This document shows positions 53,999 through 62,944 of a stretch of DNA of 64,000 bases, piece by piece; the first letter of the stretch is position 1; every line of letters begins with the position of its first letter. The DNA comes from Negadavirga shengliensis (GTDB lineage: Bacteria; Bacteroidota; Bacteroidia; Cytophagales; Cyclobacteriaceae). The stretch lies in assembly GCF_042652345.1 (NCBI RefSeq), contig NZ_JBHSJJ010000008.1, positions 62,001-126,000 on the forward strand. The letters run 5' to 3'. Position numbers and translations under genes: made by a program. The notes beneath the pieces are model-generated. The model saw nothing but the letters and a program-made list of their open reading frames with translations, was not told the origin of the DNA and did no database searches.

Positions 53999-55516
53999 TT
54001 ATTGGTGCACATCCCGCAGAAGGTCATTAATGGTTTTGACAGGGTTGAAGGTGATCAATGGCACTTCTACGAATATGGAATTCCAATTGTCCATAGAACC
54101 ATTCCAAAGACCTGGTAATTCCTGGGCTTTAAGGTCTTTACCGTTTTTGGACTTTTGGGTGATGAATCCTGTTTTAGGGTTGCGGTACTCAAGGAGATTG
54201 AATTTTTTGCCCTTATAATCTTTCACGCTGCATACGAGATCGGTAGGGTTAAAATGGGAGGATGACTGGAAAATCCCTTGCTGATGAGGGTCATCCAGGT
54301 TCAATTGGGCGGTTTCACCGATTTGCAGGGAAAGAGAACCATCGGCTTCTTTTACCCAAAAAGGACCGCCACCGGGTTCGCCGGTGTTTTCCACCATGCC
54401 ACAAACCCTGATGGGCCTGTTCAGTTTCTTTTTTAGATAGGCCGCCTTTTCGGCAAGGTTGTATTTGTGATAAAAATCAGGGAGCTTGGCCCCTAAAATC
54501 TGCGTATAAACCCCTTCGGATTCTATGATAAGCGCTTCGTCAGCATCGGCTTCCAGCTTTTCCAAAACCGAAAACACACGATCCTGGGCATCTAATAAAA
54601 TGCCGCCAATGGCTTTTTTGAAGGTTTCAGTGGATCCTTTTAACCTATCGGGAACCACGTTGTCAATATTTTTGATAAACACAAGGTCCGCGTCAATGTC
54701 GTTAAGATTCTCCAGCAAAGCACCATGTCCGGCGGGCCGAAACAGGATCTCGCCGTTTTCTTCCGTAAATGGCATATTGTCCATATTGACCGCTATGGTA
54801 TCTGTGGTCTTTTTCTGTTGAGAAAAAGTCACTTCGAAATTTACATTGAACCGGGCTTCCATAGCGGGCTGGATGTCGGCGATCTTTTCCTCAAACTTCT
54901 CCTGATGCTCCGGAGATACTGTAAAATGTAGCCGGACCGTATTCCCTTTTCCCAGCCCATATTGGGCACCTTCGACAAAATGTTCTTCAACGGGCGTGCG
55001 GCTGCCTTCATCATAACGGTGAAATTTCAACAGTCCTTTGGGCAGGCTGCCATACCCCAAGCCCTCGTCCTCCAGCAAATGCCGGATGATCAGCTTGTAA
55101 TCTTTGGTTGCCAATGCTTTTTCAATGCTGCTTCCGGAAGCTTTGAGGCTATTGTCAAGGTCCTCATAAAATGCAAAGGAAGACAGGTTGTCAATGAATT
55201 GTTTGGTAATGGGGTCGGCATCCAGAGAGGCAGTGTCATTGTCCAAAAAGGCATAAAGGTCCTTGAACATCCTGCTGGCTGCACCGCTGGCAGGGACAAA
55301 TTTGAAGATAACCTTTCCTTTGGAATATTTTTGATAGGTATCAAGAAAACGTTCCAGTTCCTTTTCATCCAGCACCATGATGCCGTCGCCCGGAGTGGCA
55401 GCAGCATAAATATTCAGATAAGGAAATCCCTGCTCAAAATTACGGATCTGCTCTTCTATGGTAGCGGGTGACATCCCTTGTTCCTCAATCTGTTTTTTAT
55501 GTAAGTCGGTCAGCAT
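53999..55516 (-). CDS. DUF4301-family protein
   Basis: 505 residues, no signal peptide, so cytoplasmic. Recognisable parts: FKFVPASGAASRMFKDLYAF (about residues 72-91), a Gly/Ser-rich loop that could bind phosphate; FRPAGHGALLENLNDIDADL near 253-272 with FIKNIDNVVPDRLK after it; and CGMVENTGEPGGGPFWVKE near 368-386. The pattern suggests a nucleotide-sugar-type transferase fold, but the family has no established function I can name. It lies between the carbohydrate genes and DUF1080 on the same strand. Confidence 0.85.
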   Translation of the reverse strand: MLTDLHKKQIEEQGMSPATIEEQIRNFEQGFPYLNIYAAATPGDGIMVLDEKELERFLDTYQKYSKGKVIFKFVPASGAASRMFKDLYAFLDNDTASLDADPITKQFIDNLSSFAFYEDLDNSLKASGSSIEKALATKDYKLIIRHLLEDEGLGYGSLPKGLLKFHRYDEGSRTPVEEHFVEGAQYGLGKGNTVRLHFTVSPEHQEKFEEKIADIQPAMEARFNVNFEVTFSQQKKTTDTIAVNMDNMPFTEENGEILFRPAGHGALLENLNDIDADLVFIKNIDNVVPDRLKGSTETFKKAIGGILLDAQDRVFSVLEKLEADADEALIIESEGVYTQILGAKLPDFYHKYNLAEKAAYLKKKLNRPIRVCGMVENTGEPGGGPFWVKEADGSLSLQIGETAQLNLDDPHQQGIFQSSSHFNPTDLVCSVKDYKGKKFNLLEYRNPKTGFITQKSKNGKDLKAQELPGLWNGSMDNWNSIFVEVPLITFNPVKTINDLLRDVHQ

Positions 55517-55772
55517 ACAATGAAAAATCGTTAGGGTTGATAATGATAGTTACGACTGACCAATATAGCAATTCCATTTGTGATAGGCCTAATAAATTTC
55601 GGGAAAATCCTTTGTTCCGGGCAATGGAGAGTTTGCGTTCGATTTCCTATTCCCTGTTCTCCGTTCCCCGTTTCCTGAATATTCCGTTAAAAGTGAATAG
55701 GGAAAAGAGAACAGGAGGTTCCGTCCTATTCCCTGTTCCCTATTCCCTGATACTCCCGCCTAATACTTCACG
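55517..55772. repeat. Low-complexity intergenic region with TTCCCTG-type repeats
   Basis: CCTATTCCCTGTTC occurs at 55646-55659 and again at 55725-55738, followed by CCTATTCCCTGA. Between them lies an inverted counterpart (GAATAGGG... GAACAGG, about 55695-55715). No gene is seen. The inverted copies could fold into a long hairpin. Confidence 0.6.
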
Positions 55773-58586
55773 CTACTCAGCCACACACCTGAACCCCACT
55801 GTTCCGTTTCTTTCAAAGCCGGGGCTGATGCGGAGCAGCATTTGACGATAGTGGGTCTCTCTTGGACCACCCTGCACGTACCACCAACTGGATGAAGGTT
55901 TGAAGTAGCTGCCACCTTTTAGGATGATGAAGCGGTTGGTGCCGTTATCGTATTGGTCAGCGGTAAGCTGCCATACAGATCCCACCAAATCCTCCAATCC
56001 AAAAGGATTGGCACCTGCCGGATAACTGCCCACCGGGTCAGGTTCGTTGTTGCCGAGGTTGGCTTTGTCGGGATCTATGCCCTCTAAATGCTCCACCGTG
56101 AGGGTATTGGTGATGCGTTCCAGTTTTTTGGTGACGGTCTGGTCTTTGTCCCAGGGCCAATCCCTGCCGTCTCCGGTAGCGGCTGCATATTGCCATTCAG
56201 CTTCTGTGGGTAATCTCTTGCCTGCCCACTCAGCATAGGCCTGCGCATCTTCCCAGCCCACATAGACCACAGGGTGGTTTTCCTTCCCGGCGGGTATCTT
56301 TCCTCCATCCCAATGCTTGAGAAAATTGACATTGTCTTTGGGTTCATAGTCACTGTCATCCAAAAAAGCTTTGAATTCCTGGTTGGTGACCGGATGTTTG
56401 TCCATTTTGAAGGCATCAACCTGTACTTCTTTGGGGTAGCCCTCGGTCGGGTAGGGGATGAACTGGTCACCTTGGGTGACTTTCATGGTGAATTTTCCCG
56501 CCGGTATAGTCACCATCTCTTTGTTGTCCCGGACAGGTATTTTGGAACCGGTGTTGCGTATGAAACTTATGGGTCTGGGCTGACCGTATTCCATGTGCAG
56601 GATACGTTCATCCAAAAGACGGTCCCCATCAAACAACTGGATCACATATTTGCCTTCATAGTTATTAAAATGTTCAAAAATATTGATTTGGTGGCTTCCA
56701 GGCTCCAGCTCAAGTGGTCGCTTGTCGTAGCCGGGATGGTTTTGCCAGATTCTGATCTGTGTGCCTTTAGCAGCGGAAACCATAATGTTGGCTTCCTCCA
56801 AACTGGCTTGAAGCAGCCTGGGTAAATGGGCGATGGCCCCCACAGCCCCTTCATTGTTGGTTCCCAACCACTTTTTATCAAATGAGGCCAGGTCCGCCGT
56901 GAGGTAGTACTGCCCATCGGCTTCTTCAGGCTCCAATTCTTCATGGTTCCAGAGATCGATAAAGTGCCTGTCTTTCTCAGGCTTCACGGAAAAGAGCTTT
57001 CCCTGATATCCCTCTGGTCGGATGGAGAAAATGGTATATATGGACTTTTCTTCATCCGGCCAATAATTGACATAGACTTGATCGGCCTCTGTTTCCAATA
57101 GGGGCAAATAATCCTGTCCGGTAAAATTTTCGGGATTTTCCCTTAATATCCGCAATGTCTGGCCAAAGAACCGGTAATCTTCTTCCACCCATTCGGGTCT
57201 TCCGGGCCTAAAGATGTTCAATTCCGTACCGTAACCATTAAAAAACGACAGGGCATATTCCCTGCGGATGCGGTCAAACGCCAGTTCTGCTACCCTGAAT
57301 ATGGCAAAATCAGGTTTGATGAACTTGTTGAGGTTCAGCAGGGGAGGATAATAGAGGGCATTGTGTACCCGGCCTGAAACAATGCCCTGCATGTCTTTCG
57401 GCACGGCCATGCCCTCGCTGTACATGACCACGCCTTTCCTGGCCCGGTCGGCAGCATCTTGCAGCTCTTTGCTGGAGCTTCCCTGTGTATCCAATACCAC
57501 CCCATCAGCCCCGGTTTGCCGGATCAGGTCTTCCATGCCATCCAGATGGCCTTCATCCCGGGTGCTTTCATCCCAGGGATTGTAGCATATAAAGAAGCGT
57601 GTCCCCTCCACGTTGAGTTGCTTGGAAATGGCCGCCAGTTGCTCCAGCCCGCCGGGCAGGTCTCTGAAATAGTCCCATTGGTTCCGCTGGTCCAGGCCCA
57701 AAGTGGGCCAGGTGGGCCATATGCCTAAGATATCATCGCCCCCAAACCACTTTTGGTTTCTTTTGATAAAATCCATATAGGTATACCTTTGATGTTCTGG
57801 ATCATAGAAATCTTTGTCCCAGGCCATGACCAAATGGCATGCATAGGCATGTTTCATCCACTGGAGGTCTTCCCGTTCGTAAAGGCTATTGTCAAATTCC
57901 TCAACATCAAAAAGGTACCGCTTCTGAAAAATCGTTCGGAGACCTTCCTGCCATTCGCCGTTAAAATTTTCAAGGTACAATCTGTAGGTTACTTCTCCCT
58001 CAGGGGGCAGAATGGTTTCAAACCGGCGCCGTTGCGCGCCTTCCACCGCCACCCTGCGCACCAATGCCGCGTGGCTGTTTTCACCTGCCTGTGCCTGCAT
58101 AGACGCATAGCCCATTTCCCAGGCATTATCCGGAACGATGACGTTTACCGGCTCATAGCCTGGCCGAAACAAATGGGTCCTGGACAATCCATGATTCCCT
58201 TTTCCGGTAATGTAGGTTTGTCCCTCCAGTCCCCCAAAGGGGATCACATTGTGCAATTCCAGGGTATCAGCAGTGATGTTCCGGAAAGTGATATCGGCTT
58301 TCCAATATCCCTTGTCACCTTGAAGGCTGTCTATACCGATTTCCAGTCTGTCTCTCAGCGAGTACTTTCCATCTTTTGGCTGTGCTTGATCGGAAAGTAG
58401 TTTTTGGTCACCCAACATCACCGAAAAAAGGGGGACAGGTTCTGGTAATGAGATATCATTGATTCGGTTTACCTGGAGGTTGTCGCTGATGGTGACTTTA
58501 TATTCCTGGCAAAATGAGGGGGCGACTGCCACCACCAGGAACAGGCAGGCCAGCAGGTTGAATTTGTATGATTTATCAATTGTCAT
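55773..58586 (-). CDS. Secreted TIM-barrel-like hydrolase with C-terminal FGE/sulfatase-modifying-factor-type domain
   Basis: 937 residues with signal peptide (cleavage near SFCQE). Residues about 30-240 are a beta-rich domain. Residues about 250-560 look like a glycosidase TIM barrel (DILGIWPTWPTLGLDQRNQW, FICYNPWDES, GADGVVLDTQGS), with D/E at strand ends, though I cannot assign a GH family. A linker domain follows. From about 690 there is an FGE-sulfatase domain (MVTIPAGKFTMK, HPVTNQEFKAFL, AYAEWAGKRLPTEAEWQYAA, GTVGFRCVAE). The pair of catalytic cysteines of true FGE is not present. It is 36 nt downstream of the MGH1-like gene. Confidence 0.75.
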   Translation of the reverse strand: MTIDKSYKFNLLACLFLVVAVAPSFCQEYKVTISDNLQVNRINDISLPEPVPLFSVMLGDQKLLSDQAQPKDGKYSLRDRLEIGIDSLQGDKGYWKADITFRNITADTLELHNVIPFGGLEGQTYITGKGNHGLSRTHLFRPGYEPVNVIVPDNAWEMGYASMQAQAGENSHAALVRRVAVEGAQRRRFETILPPEGEVTYRLYLENFNGEWQEGLRTIFQKRYLFDVEEFDNSLYEREDLQWMKHAYACHLVMAWDKDFYDPEHQRYTYMDFIKRNQKWFGGDDILGIWPTWPTLGLDQRNQWDYFRDLPGGLEQLAAISKQLNVEGTRFFICYNPWDESTRDEGHLDGMEDLIRQTGADGVVLDTQGSSSKELQDAADRARKGVVMYSEGMAVPKDMQGIVSGRVHNALYYPPLLNLNKFIKPDFAIFRVAELAFDRIRREYALSFFNGYGTELNIFRPGRPEWVEEDYRFFGQTLRILRENPENFTGQDYLPLLETEADQVYVNYWPDEEKSIYTIFSIRPEGYQGKLFSVKPEKDRHFIDLWNHEELEPEEADGQYYLTADLASFDKKWLGTNNEGAVGAIAHLPRLLQASLEEANIMVSAAKGTQIRIWQNHPGYDKRPLELEPGSHQINIFEHFNNYEGKYVIQLFDGDRLLDERILHMEYGQPRPISFIRNTGSKIPVRDNKEMVTIPAGKFTMKVTQGDQFIPYPTEGYPKEVQVDAFKMDKHPVTNQEFKAFLDDSDYEPKDNVNFLKHWDGGKIPAGKENHPVVYVGWEDAQAYAEWAGKRLPTEAEWQYAAATGDGRDWPWDKDQTVTKKLERITNTLTVEHLEGIDPDKANLGNNEPDPVGSYPAGANPFGLEDLVGSVWQLTADQYDNGTNRFIILKGGSYFKPSSSWWYVQGGPRETHYRQMLLRISPGFERNGTVGFRCVAE

Positions 58587-58622
58587 GTCTTGTTGATTTT
58601 GTTTACGGGACGGGATTTCAGG

Positions 58623-60845
58623 TTATTTTTTACCAGTCGGATTTTCGTCAATGTACGGGCCGCCTTGCGGCTTTTTTTCCTTTTGTGGATCATCTCTCCC
58701 CAAATAATGGTCTATCAGCATTTTGGCCATAATGGTATCCCAGATATAGTTGGAGGGACTGTCGAGCACTTCATTGTCGGGGGAGAAGGACTCCCAAAAA
58801 TTGTGGTTGTGGGAAAGCTGGGTGTTGACGGTTTGCACCAGTCTGTTTTTGAGTTCAGCGGCAATATCCGTATAACCATAATTCAACAAACCGTCAAAGA
58901 CCATGTAATCCCATAACAACCAAACCGGGCCGTTCCATTTGCAACAATAATCCACATAAGCACTGTACCATTCGTCATCTGCCGCTACGGTGGGAACCCC
59001 GTTTTTCCGCCAAAATTTATCAGGGTTAACAAGCTTTTGAACCAGCTTTTCCGCTATTTCAGGGCTGGCTGATTCCGCCCACAAGGGCAGAAAACCGATG
59101 ATCTCTTCCCTTCTCAGGTCCCTGTCCATAAACCAAAAACCATGGTCTTCCCTATTCACATTAAAGTAAAATTGCATGCTGTCTTCCCACATACGCTCGT
59201 GTATGAGTGTGCTTAAGTCGTCTGCTTTTTGGGTCCATTGCCTGCTTTCTTCAGGTTTGTCTAAAACTTCAGCCATCTTGCTAAGCGAACGCATTTCTTT
59301 CACCACCATCGTGGAAAGGTCCAGGCATTCCAGCTCATCCGAAATGTCTTCCTTGTCCACATCGAGAAACCGTTCCTTACTTACCTGAAACACTACATTA
59401 TACCAATCCCTGACATTCTCTATTAATCCATAAGGCCCCCATTCGAAAGTACCGTCGCCATCTTCATCCCTGTTTTTATGGAGCCAATCCACATAGCGGC
59501 TACCTGAATCGTAGGCATCTTGCAAGAAACTTTTGTCCTTGGCCACCTTATAAACTTCCCAGTTGATCCAGCTGAAGAAAGGGGCTGAGGTTGTGGGCTT
59601 TCCCTGGTGGGGATAGGTTTGGGGCCCCCTTGGGCCATGCCTGTAGGCGATCAGCCCATCTTCTCCCTGTTGGTCCATATAAATCCGTTGGGAATCCATG
59701 GCAGACTGCGGGTCGAGATATACATAGGCCAGCATACTGAGAGACTCATGCAACACCTGATGGCCATGGCCCCAGCCCCATAAAGGTTCCCTGGAAAAAA
59801 CATAGAAATTGCGATTGGCTTCACCTTCCGGCGGGAGCATGCTTCCTCTGGCCAGGTTAAAAGCGCTCAAATAAAGCAAATGCTCATTCCTGTCCTCAAA
59901 ATTTATTCTGGGAATGGATTCGAACAGGTCCACATTGCTGTCCACAAATTCCTGGAGGGAAAGGTTTTTTAACCGTTTTAGTTCGGTTTTAAGCGGATCT
60001 GGCGTCTCGTCCTGGGGTTGGGTTCCCCTAAAATACCGCAGATGGACCGTCTCTCCGGGCTGAATGGCAAACTTATGATGAAGCAAAATCATGTCCGCCT
60101 CTCCGGAAGCTTGCAGATTCAGGGTATCATTTTTGAAATCCGGATCATAGTAATCCGTTTTGACTTCCTGGATCAAATCGGCATATTCTCCGTTCAACGT
60201 GCCATAGGAATAGAGGTCAAAATTCGCCGTAAAATAATCCCGTAAGCGGGTGGGATAGGGATAATTTTCGGAAAGGTTGCTGATCAGCCTTTTTAAGGAA
60301 TGTTGCCTGTTGATTTCATAACCATTCAGTTCTTTATGAAATGAAGTGATTTCCGCACTGCCCCGTACCGGGTGGAGGACAGGGTAAAAGACCAGCTCCC
60401 GTTCCTTGTCATGGGTGGAGGTGATTTGAAGATCCACCAGGGCCAGGCTCGAACTGTATACCAGAAAAGTTTCTTCCACTTTTAAACCTTCCATCAGTTC
60501 GTATTCCATGATGACCATGTCCGGAAAGGAAGCCTTAATGACCGGTTTTTTGTGGAACTTTCCCACTTTATCCACCACCACTTGGTTTACCAGAAAAAAA
60601 TGAAAAAACTCCCCGGATTTCTCTGTGGTGTAACTGATGGGGCGGTTTTCATCATAGTGGACCATTTTGTATCCCTGATCCCCGTATAACCGGCTCCTTT
60701 CCATCGCGGCCGTGTAGGTGGTATACACAGGGTCGTGGATTCCGGCATTCATGATCAAATAACTATCCTTGATATCAAGATGCTGCGCCTGTGAGAAAGG
60801 CATAATTAAGCTGAACAATAGCCAACTAATCAGTATTGGTTTCAT
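58623..60845 (-). CDS. MGH1-like (GH63-related) glycoside hydrolase, secreted
   Basis: 740 residues with signal peptide (LLFSLIMPFSQAQ). An N-terminal beta-sandwich domain is followed from about residue 330 by an (alpha/alpha)6 barrel of the GH63/mannosylglycerate-hydrolase-like group: GWGHGHQVLHESLSMLAYVY near 358-377, SAPFFSWINWEVYK near 420, DEDGDGTFEWGPYGLIENVRDWYN and FWRKNGVPTVAADDEWY near 608-624. It cleaves a glycosidic bond with inversion in related enzymes; the substrate is unknown. Its ATG overlaps the GH172 stop (4 nt). A paralogue lies at 62945-64000. Confidence 0.82.
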   Translation of the reverse strand: MKPILISWLLFSLIMPFSQAQHLDIKDSYLIMNAGIHDPVYTTYTAAMERSRLYGDQGYKMVHYDENRPISYTTEKSGEFFHFFLVNQVVVDKVGKFHKKPVIKASFPDMVIMEYELMEGLKVEETFLVYSSSLALVDLQITSTHDKERELVFYPVLHPVRGSAEITSFHKELNGYEINRQHSLKRLISNLSENYPYPTRLRDYFTANFDLYSYGTLNGEYADLIQEVKTDYYDPDFKNDTLNLQASGEADMILLHHKFAIQPGETVHLRYFRGTQPQDETPDPLKTELKRLKNLSLQEFVDSNVDLFESIPRINFEDRNEHLLYLSAFNLARGSMLPPEGEANRNFYVFSREPLWGWGHGHQVLHESLSMLAYVYLDPQSAMDSQRIYMDQQGEDGLIAYRHGPRGPQTYPHQGKPTTSAPFFSWINWEVYKVAKDKSFLQDAYDSGSRYVDWLHKNRDEDGDGTFEWGPYGLIENVRDWYNVVFQVSKERFLDVDKEDISDELECLDLSTMVVKEMRSLSKMAEVLDKPEESRQWTQKADDLSTLIHERMWEDSMQFYFNVNREDHGFWFMDRDLRREEIIGFLPLWAESASPEIAEKLVQKLVNPDKFWRKNGVPTVAADDEWYSAYVDYCCKWNGPVWLLWDYMVFDGLLNYGYTDIAAELKNRLVQTVNTQLSHNHNFWESFSPDNEVLDSPSNYIWDTIMAKMLIDHYLGRDDPQKEKKPQGGPYIDENPTGKK

Positions 60846-62821
60846 AGAGGTGGTTTTTTGTCTGCACTGTAATGAAGGTTGTTTAAGGGGTCGCTGAAGC
60901 GGAGGTAAAAGGCAAATCCCCCGAAGTTGTTTTCAGCTTTTACCAATAGTTTGTTCCAGCCTTTTTTCAGGGTGACTTCTACCTCATCCTGGTCGGGTGC
61001 GGCAATTCTCACATCCAGGAACCTGTAGATCATTTGGTCGTTGAGAAAGACTTTGGAGCCATCGTCGCTACCGATGAACATTTTCACAGATTGCTCTTCC
61101 GGGGAGTAGATGTAGGTGTGGGCATAAATGATGATGAATTCATAGGGATCAAAATATTGCCATAGCCCCATATCATAGCCCCCTTTGCCATCACTTACTT
61201 TGAACCATTTCAGAGGCTGGCCATCAATTCCAACATGTGTTTTGTCAAGGGCTGTTGATTTTTCCGGGGTGTAGGCAGAGTCTAATCCAAACCTTTGGTA
61301 GTCAGAAAGCCGGGGATTGGGAAAAGGACCTATCAGGTACCATTCGGGCACATATTCACGTTTTGGGGTCAATACAAAAGCATCAATTCCCGCTCCTGTT
61401 TTCCCGGATGTCCCTTTTTCGGCTTCAAATCGGATCTCCAATTTCCCCTCCTCATCTGGATTCAGAGTGCCCAACCCGATTTTTCCCTTGGGGCTCAATT
61501 TGTCTGCGTGGCCGTGAAATGATGCGAGAGGTTTGTCCTGATGCAATATGCTGATGGTGCCGAAGTCAGGGCCTTGACTCATAAAAATGTCTACCTCATA
61601 AGCGGCCTCTTCCAAATCTTTCAACACCAGAGTAAAAGCATCATCTTTGGAAACCAATTGTTCGTTATCCAGCCAATCTGGACCAAGATGCCCCACATCT
61701 TCCACTTGGGCTTTTCCCGGTGGTTTTACTTTTAAAGCAGATGGGGGAATGGCATTGTTGGGAATAAGGCGGGTAAGCGGCGTTCGCTGCCTAGGGCCTT
61801 TCATCACCGGAAAAGGGGCGTGGGGTTCCCGCTGGTACCAAAAAACCGTGGTGCTGAAATCAGCCGCTTCTTTGTTGCCATGGCCGTGTTCCAACGTAAC
61901 GCTTATAGATTCTTTGAACGGAATAGCATCCGGTATATGGTGCCGGTAAGCAGTGACCCGGCCATTTTCGGTGTCCAACAAAGTCAGACCATGGTATAGC
62001 GCAGAAAACTCACCGTCCTGAAAATACCAACCGCTGGTGAAATAATCCTCCAAACCGGTTCCGTAAACCGAGGGACGGGTCTCACCGTCCACAAAAATCA
62101 TTTCATCGCCCTCTAGGTAGAACAGGCTCCTGTTGTATGGCTGTCCGTTAAAATTCAACCCAACAAAGAAACCGTCCCCTTCAGCTTCCAAGGCCACATA
62201 ATTTTCCGGATAATCGGTGCGGATATCCCTGTTCCAATAGGCATGAAAATAATCGGTATCGGTTGGCAGGGTGCCTTTTTCCAGCGCATAGTAGTTGATC
62301 TGATAATAAAATGCGTAAACTTCCTCACCGGTTTCATTGGCGATCTCTATCCTTGCCCCTTTTTTAAAGGGCATGGGGAAATAGCAGTAATAGCCGCCGC
62401 TGGACATGCCAACATAGCGGGGCAGGTGGTGGCGGTAGTCAAAGCCGCTCCCAAAGAAGTCACCGATGGGAACTTCCACAGAGGGGAAGGCTTCATCATC
62501 CCAATAGATTCTCAGTAAAATGTGCCTTAGAAAATGGGGGTCTCTGCTGTCAATGGTAAACCACATCCTGGTTATCATGCCCTCCCCTTGAATATTAGCA
62601 ATGGTGACGGTGCTGTCGGCGTGAATATTTATTCTGTCGTTGTTGCCTCCGGTGGTATCATAACTGGATATCTGAAATGATTTGGCCCTGTCCAAATAGG
62701 GGAATGGCTCGGCAAAAAACCAGGTCCTGTCACTTCCTCCTCTTTTGTTTTGACAAGCTCCAAGTTGGATCATTGCCAAAAGGAGAATGATTGCGAGCCT
62801 GTGCCGGTTGGTGGTTTTCAT
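60842..62821 (-). CDS. GH172 (DUF2961) family glycoside hydrolase lipoprotein
   Basis: 659 residues; lipobox IQLGACQ at residues 18-24. The DUF2961 core covers about residues 45-370: ANIQGEGMITRMWFTIDSRD near 73-92, RHILLRIYWDDEAFPSVEVP near 96-115 and GDFFGSGFDYRHHL, then FVDGETRPSVYGTGLEDYFT near 243-262 with the conserved acidic residue. A C-terminal PA14-like or carbohydrate-binding segment (DDGSKVFLNDQMIYRFLD) follows. GH172 members act on alpha-D-fructofuranosyl or D-arabinofuranosyl bonds. It is coupled by overlap to the MGH1-like gene downstream. Confidence 0.88.
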   Translation of the reverse strand: MKTTNRHRLAIILLLAMIQLGACQNKRGGSDRTWFFAEPFPYLDRAKSFQISSYDTTGGNNDRINIHADSTVTIANIQGEGMITRMWFTIDSRDPHFLRHILLRIYWDDEAFPSVEVPIGDFFGSGFDYRHHLPRYVGMSSGGYYCYFPMPFKKGARIEIANETGEEVYAFYYQINYYALEKGTLPTDTDYFHAYWNRDIRTDYPENYVALEAEGDGFFVGLNFNGQPYNRSLFYLEGDEMIFVDGETRPSVYGTGLEDYFTSGWYFQDGEFSALYHGLTLLDTENGRVTAYRHHIPDAIPFKESISVTLEHGHGNKEAADFSTTVFWYQREPHAPFPVMKGPRQRTPLTRLIPNNAIPPSALKVKPPGKAQVEDVGHLGPDWLDNEQLVSKDDAFTLVLKDLEEAAYEVDIFMSQGPDFGTISILHQDKPLASFHGHADKLSPKGKIGLGTLNPDEEGKLEIRFEAEKGTSGKTGAGIDAFVLTPKREYVPEWYLIGPFPNPRLSDYQRFGLDSAYTPEKSTALDKTHVGIDGQPLKWFKVSDGKGGYDMGLWQYFDPYEFIIIYAHTYIYSPEEQSVKMFIGSDDGSKVFLNDQMIYRFLDVRIAAPDQDEVEVTLKKGWNKLLVKAENNFGGFAFYLRFSDPLNNLHYSADKKPPL

Positions 62822-62944
62822 GTTGTTGTGTATTAGTTACAGAATTTCAGGGATTAGCGATAATGGAATGGGTGGAGATCCTGCTGACTGAAGTGCCAGC
62901 ATTTCTATTGTATGCTTTTTGGGGATATGGCGGTGTTTTTTCCA

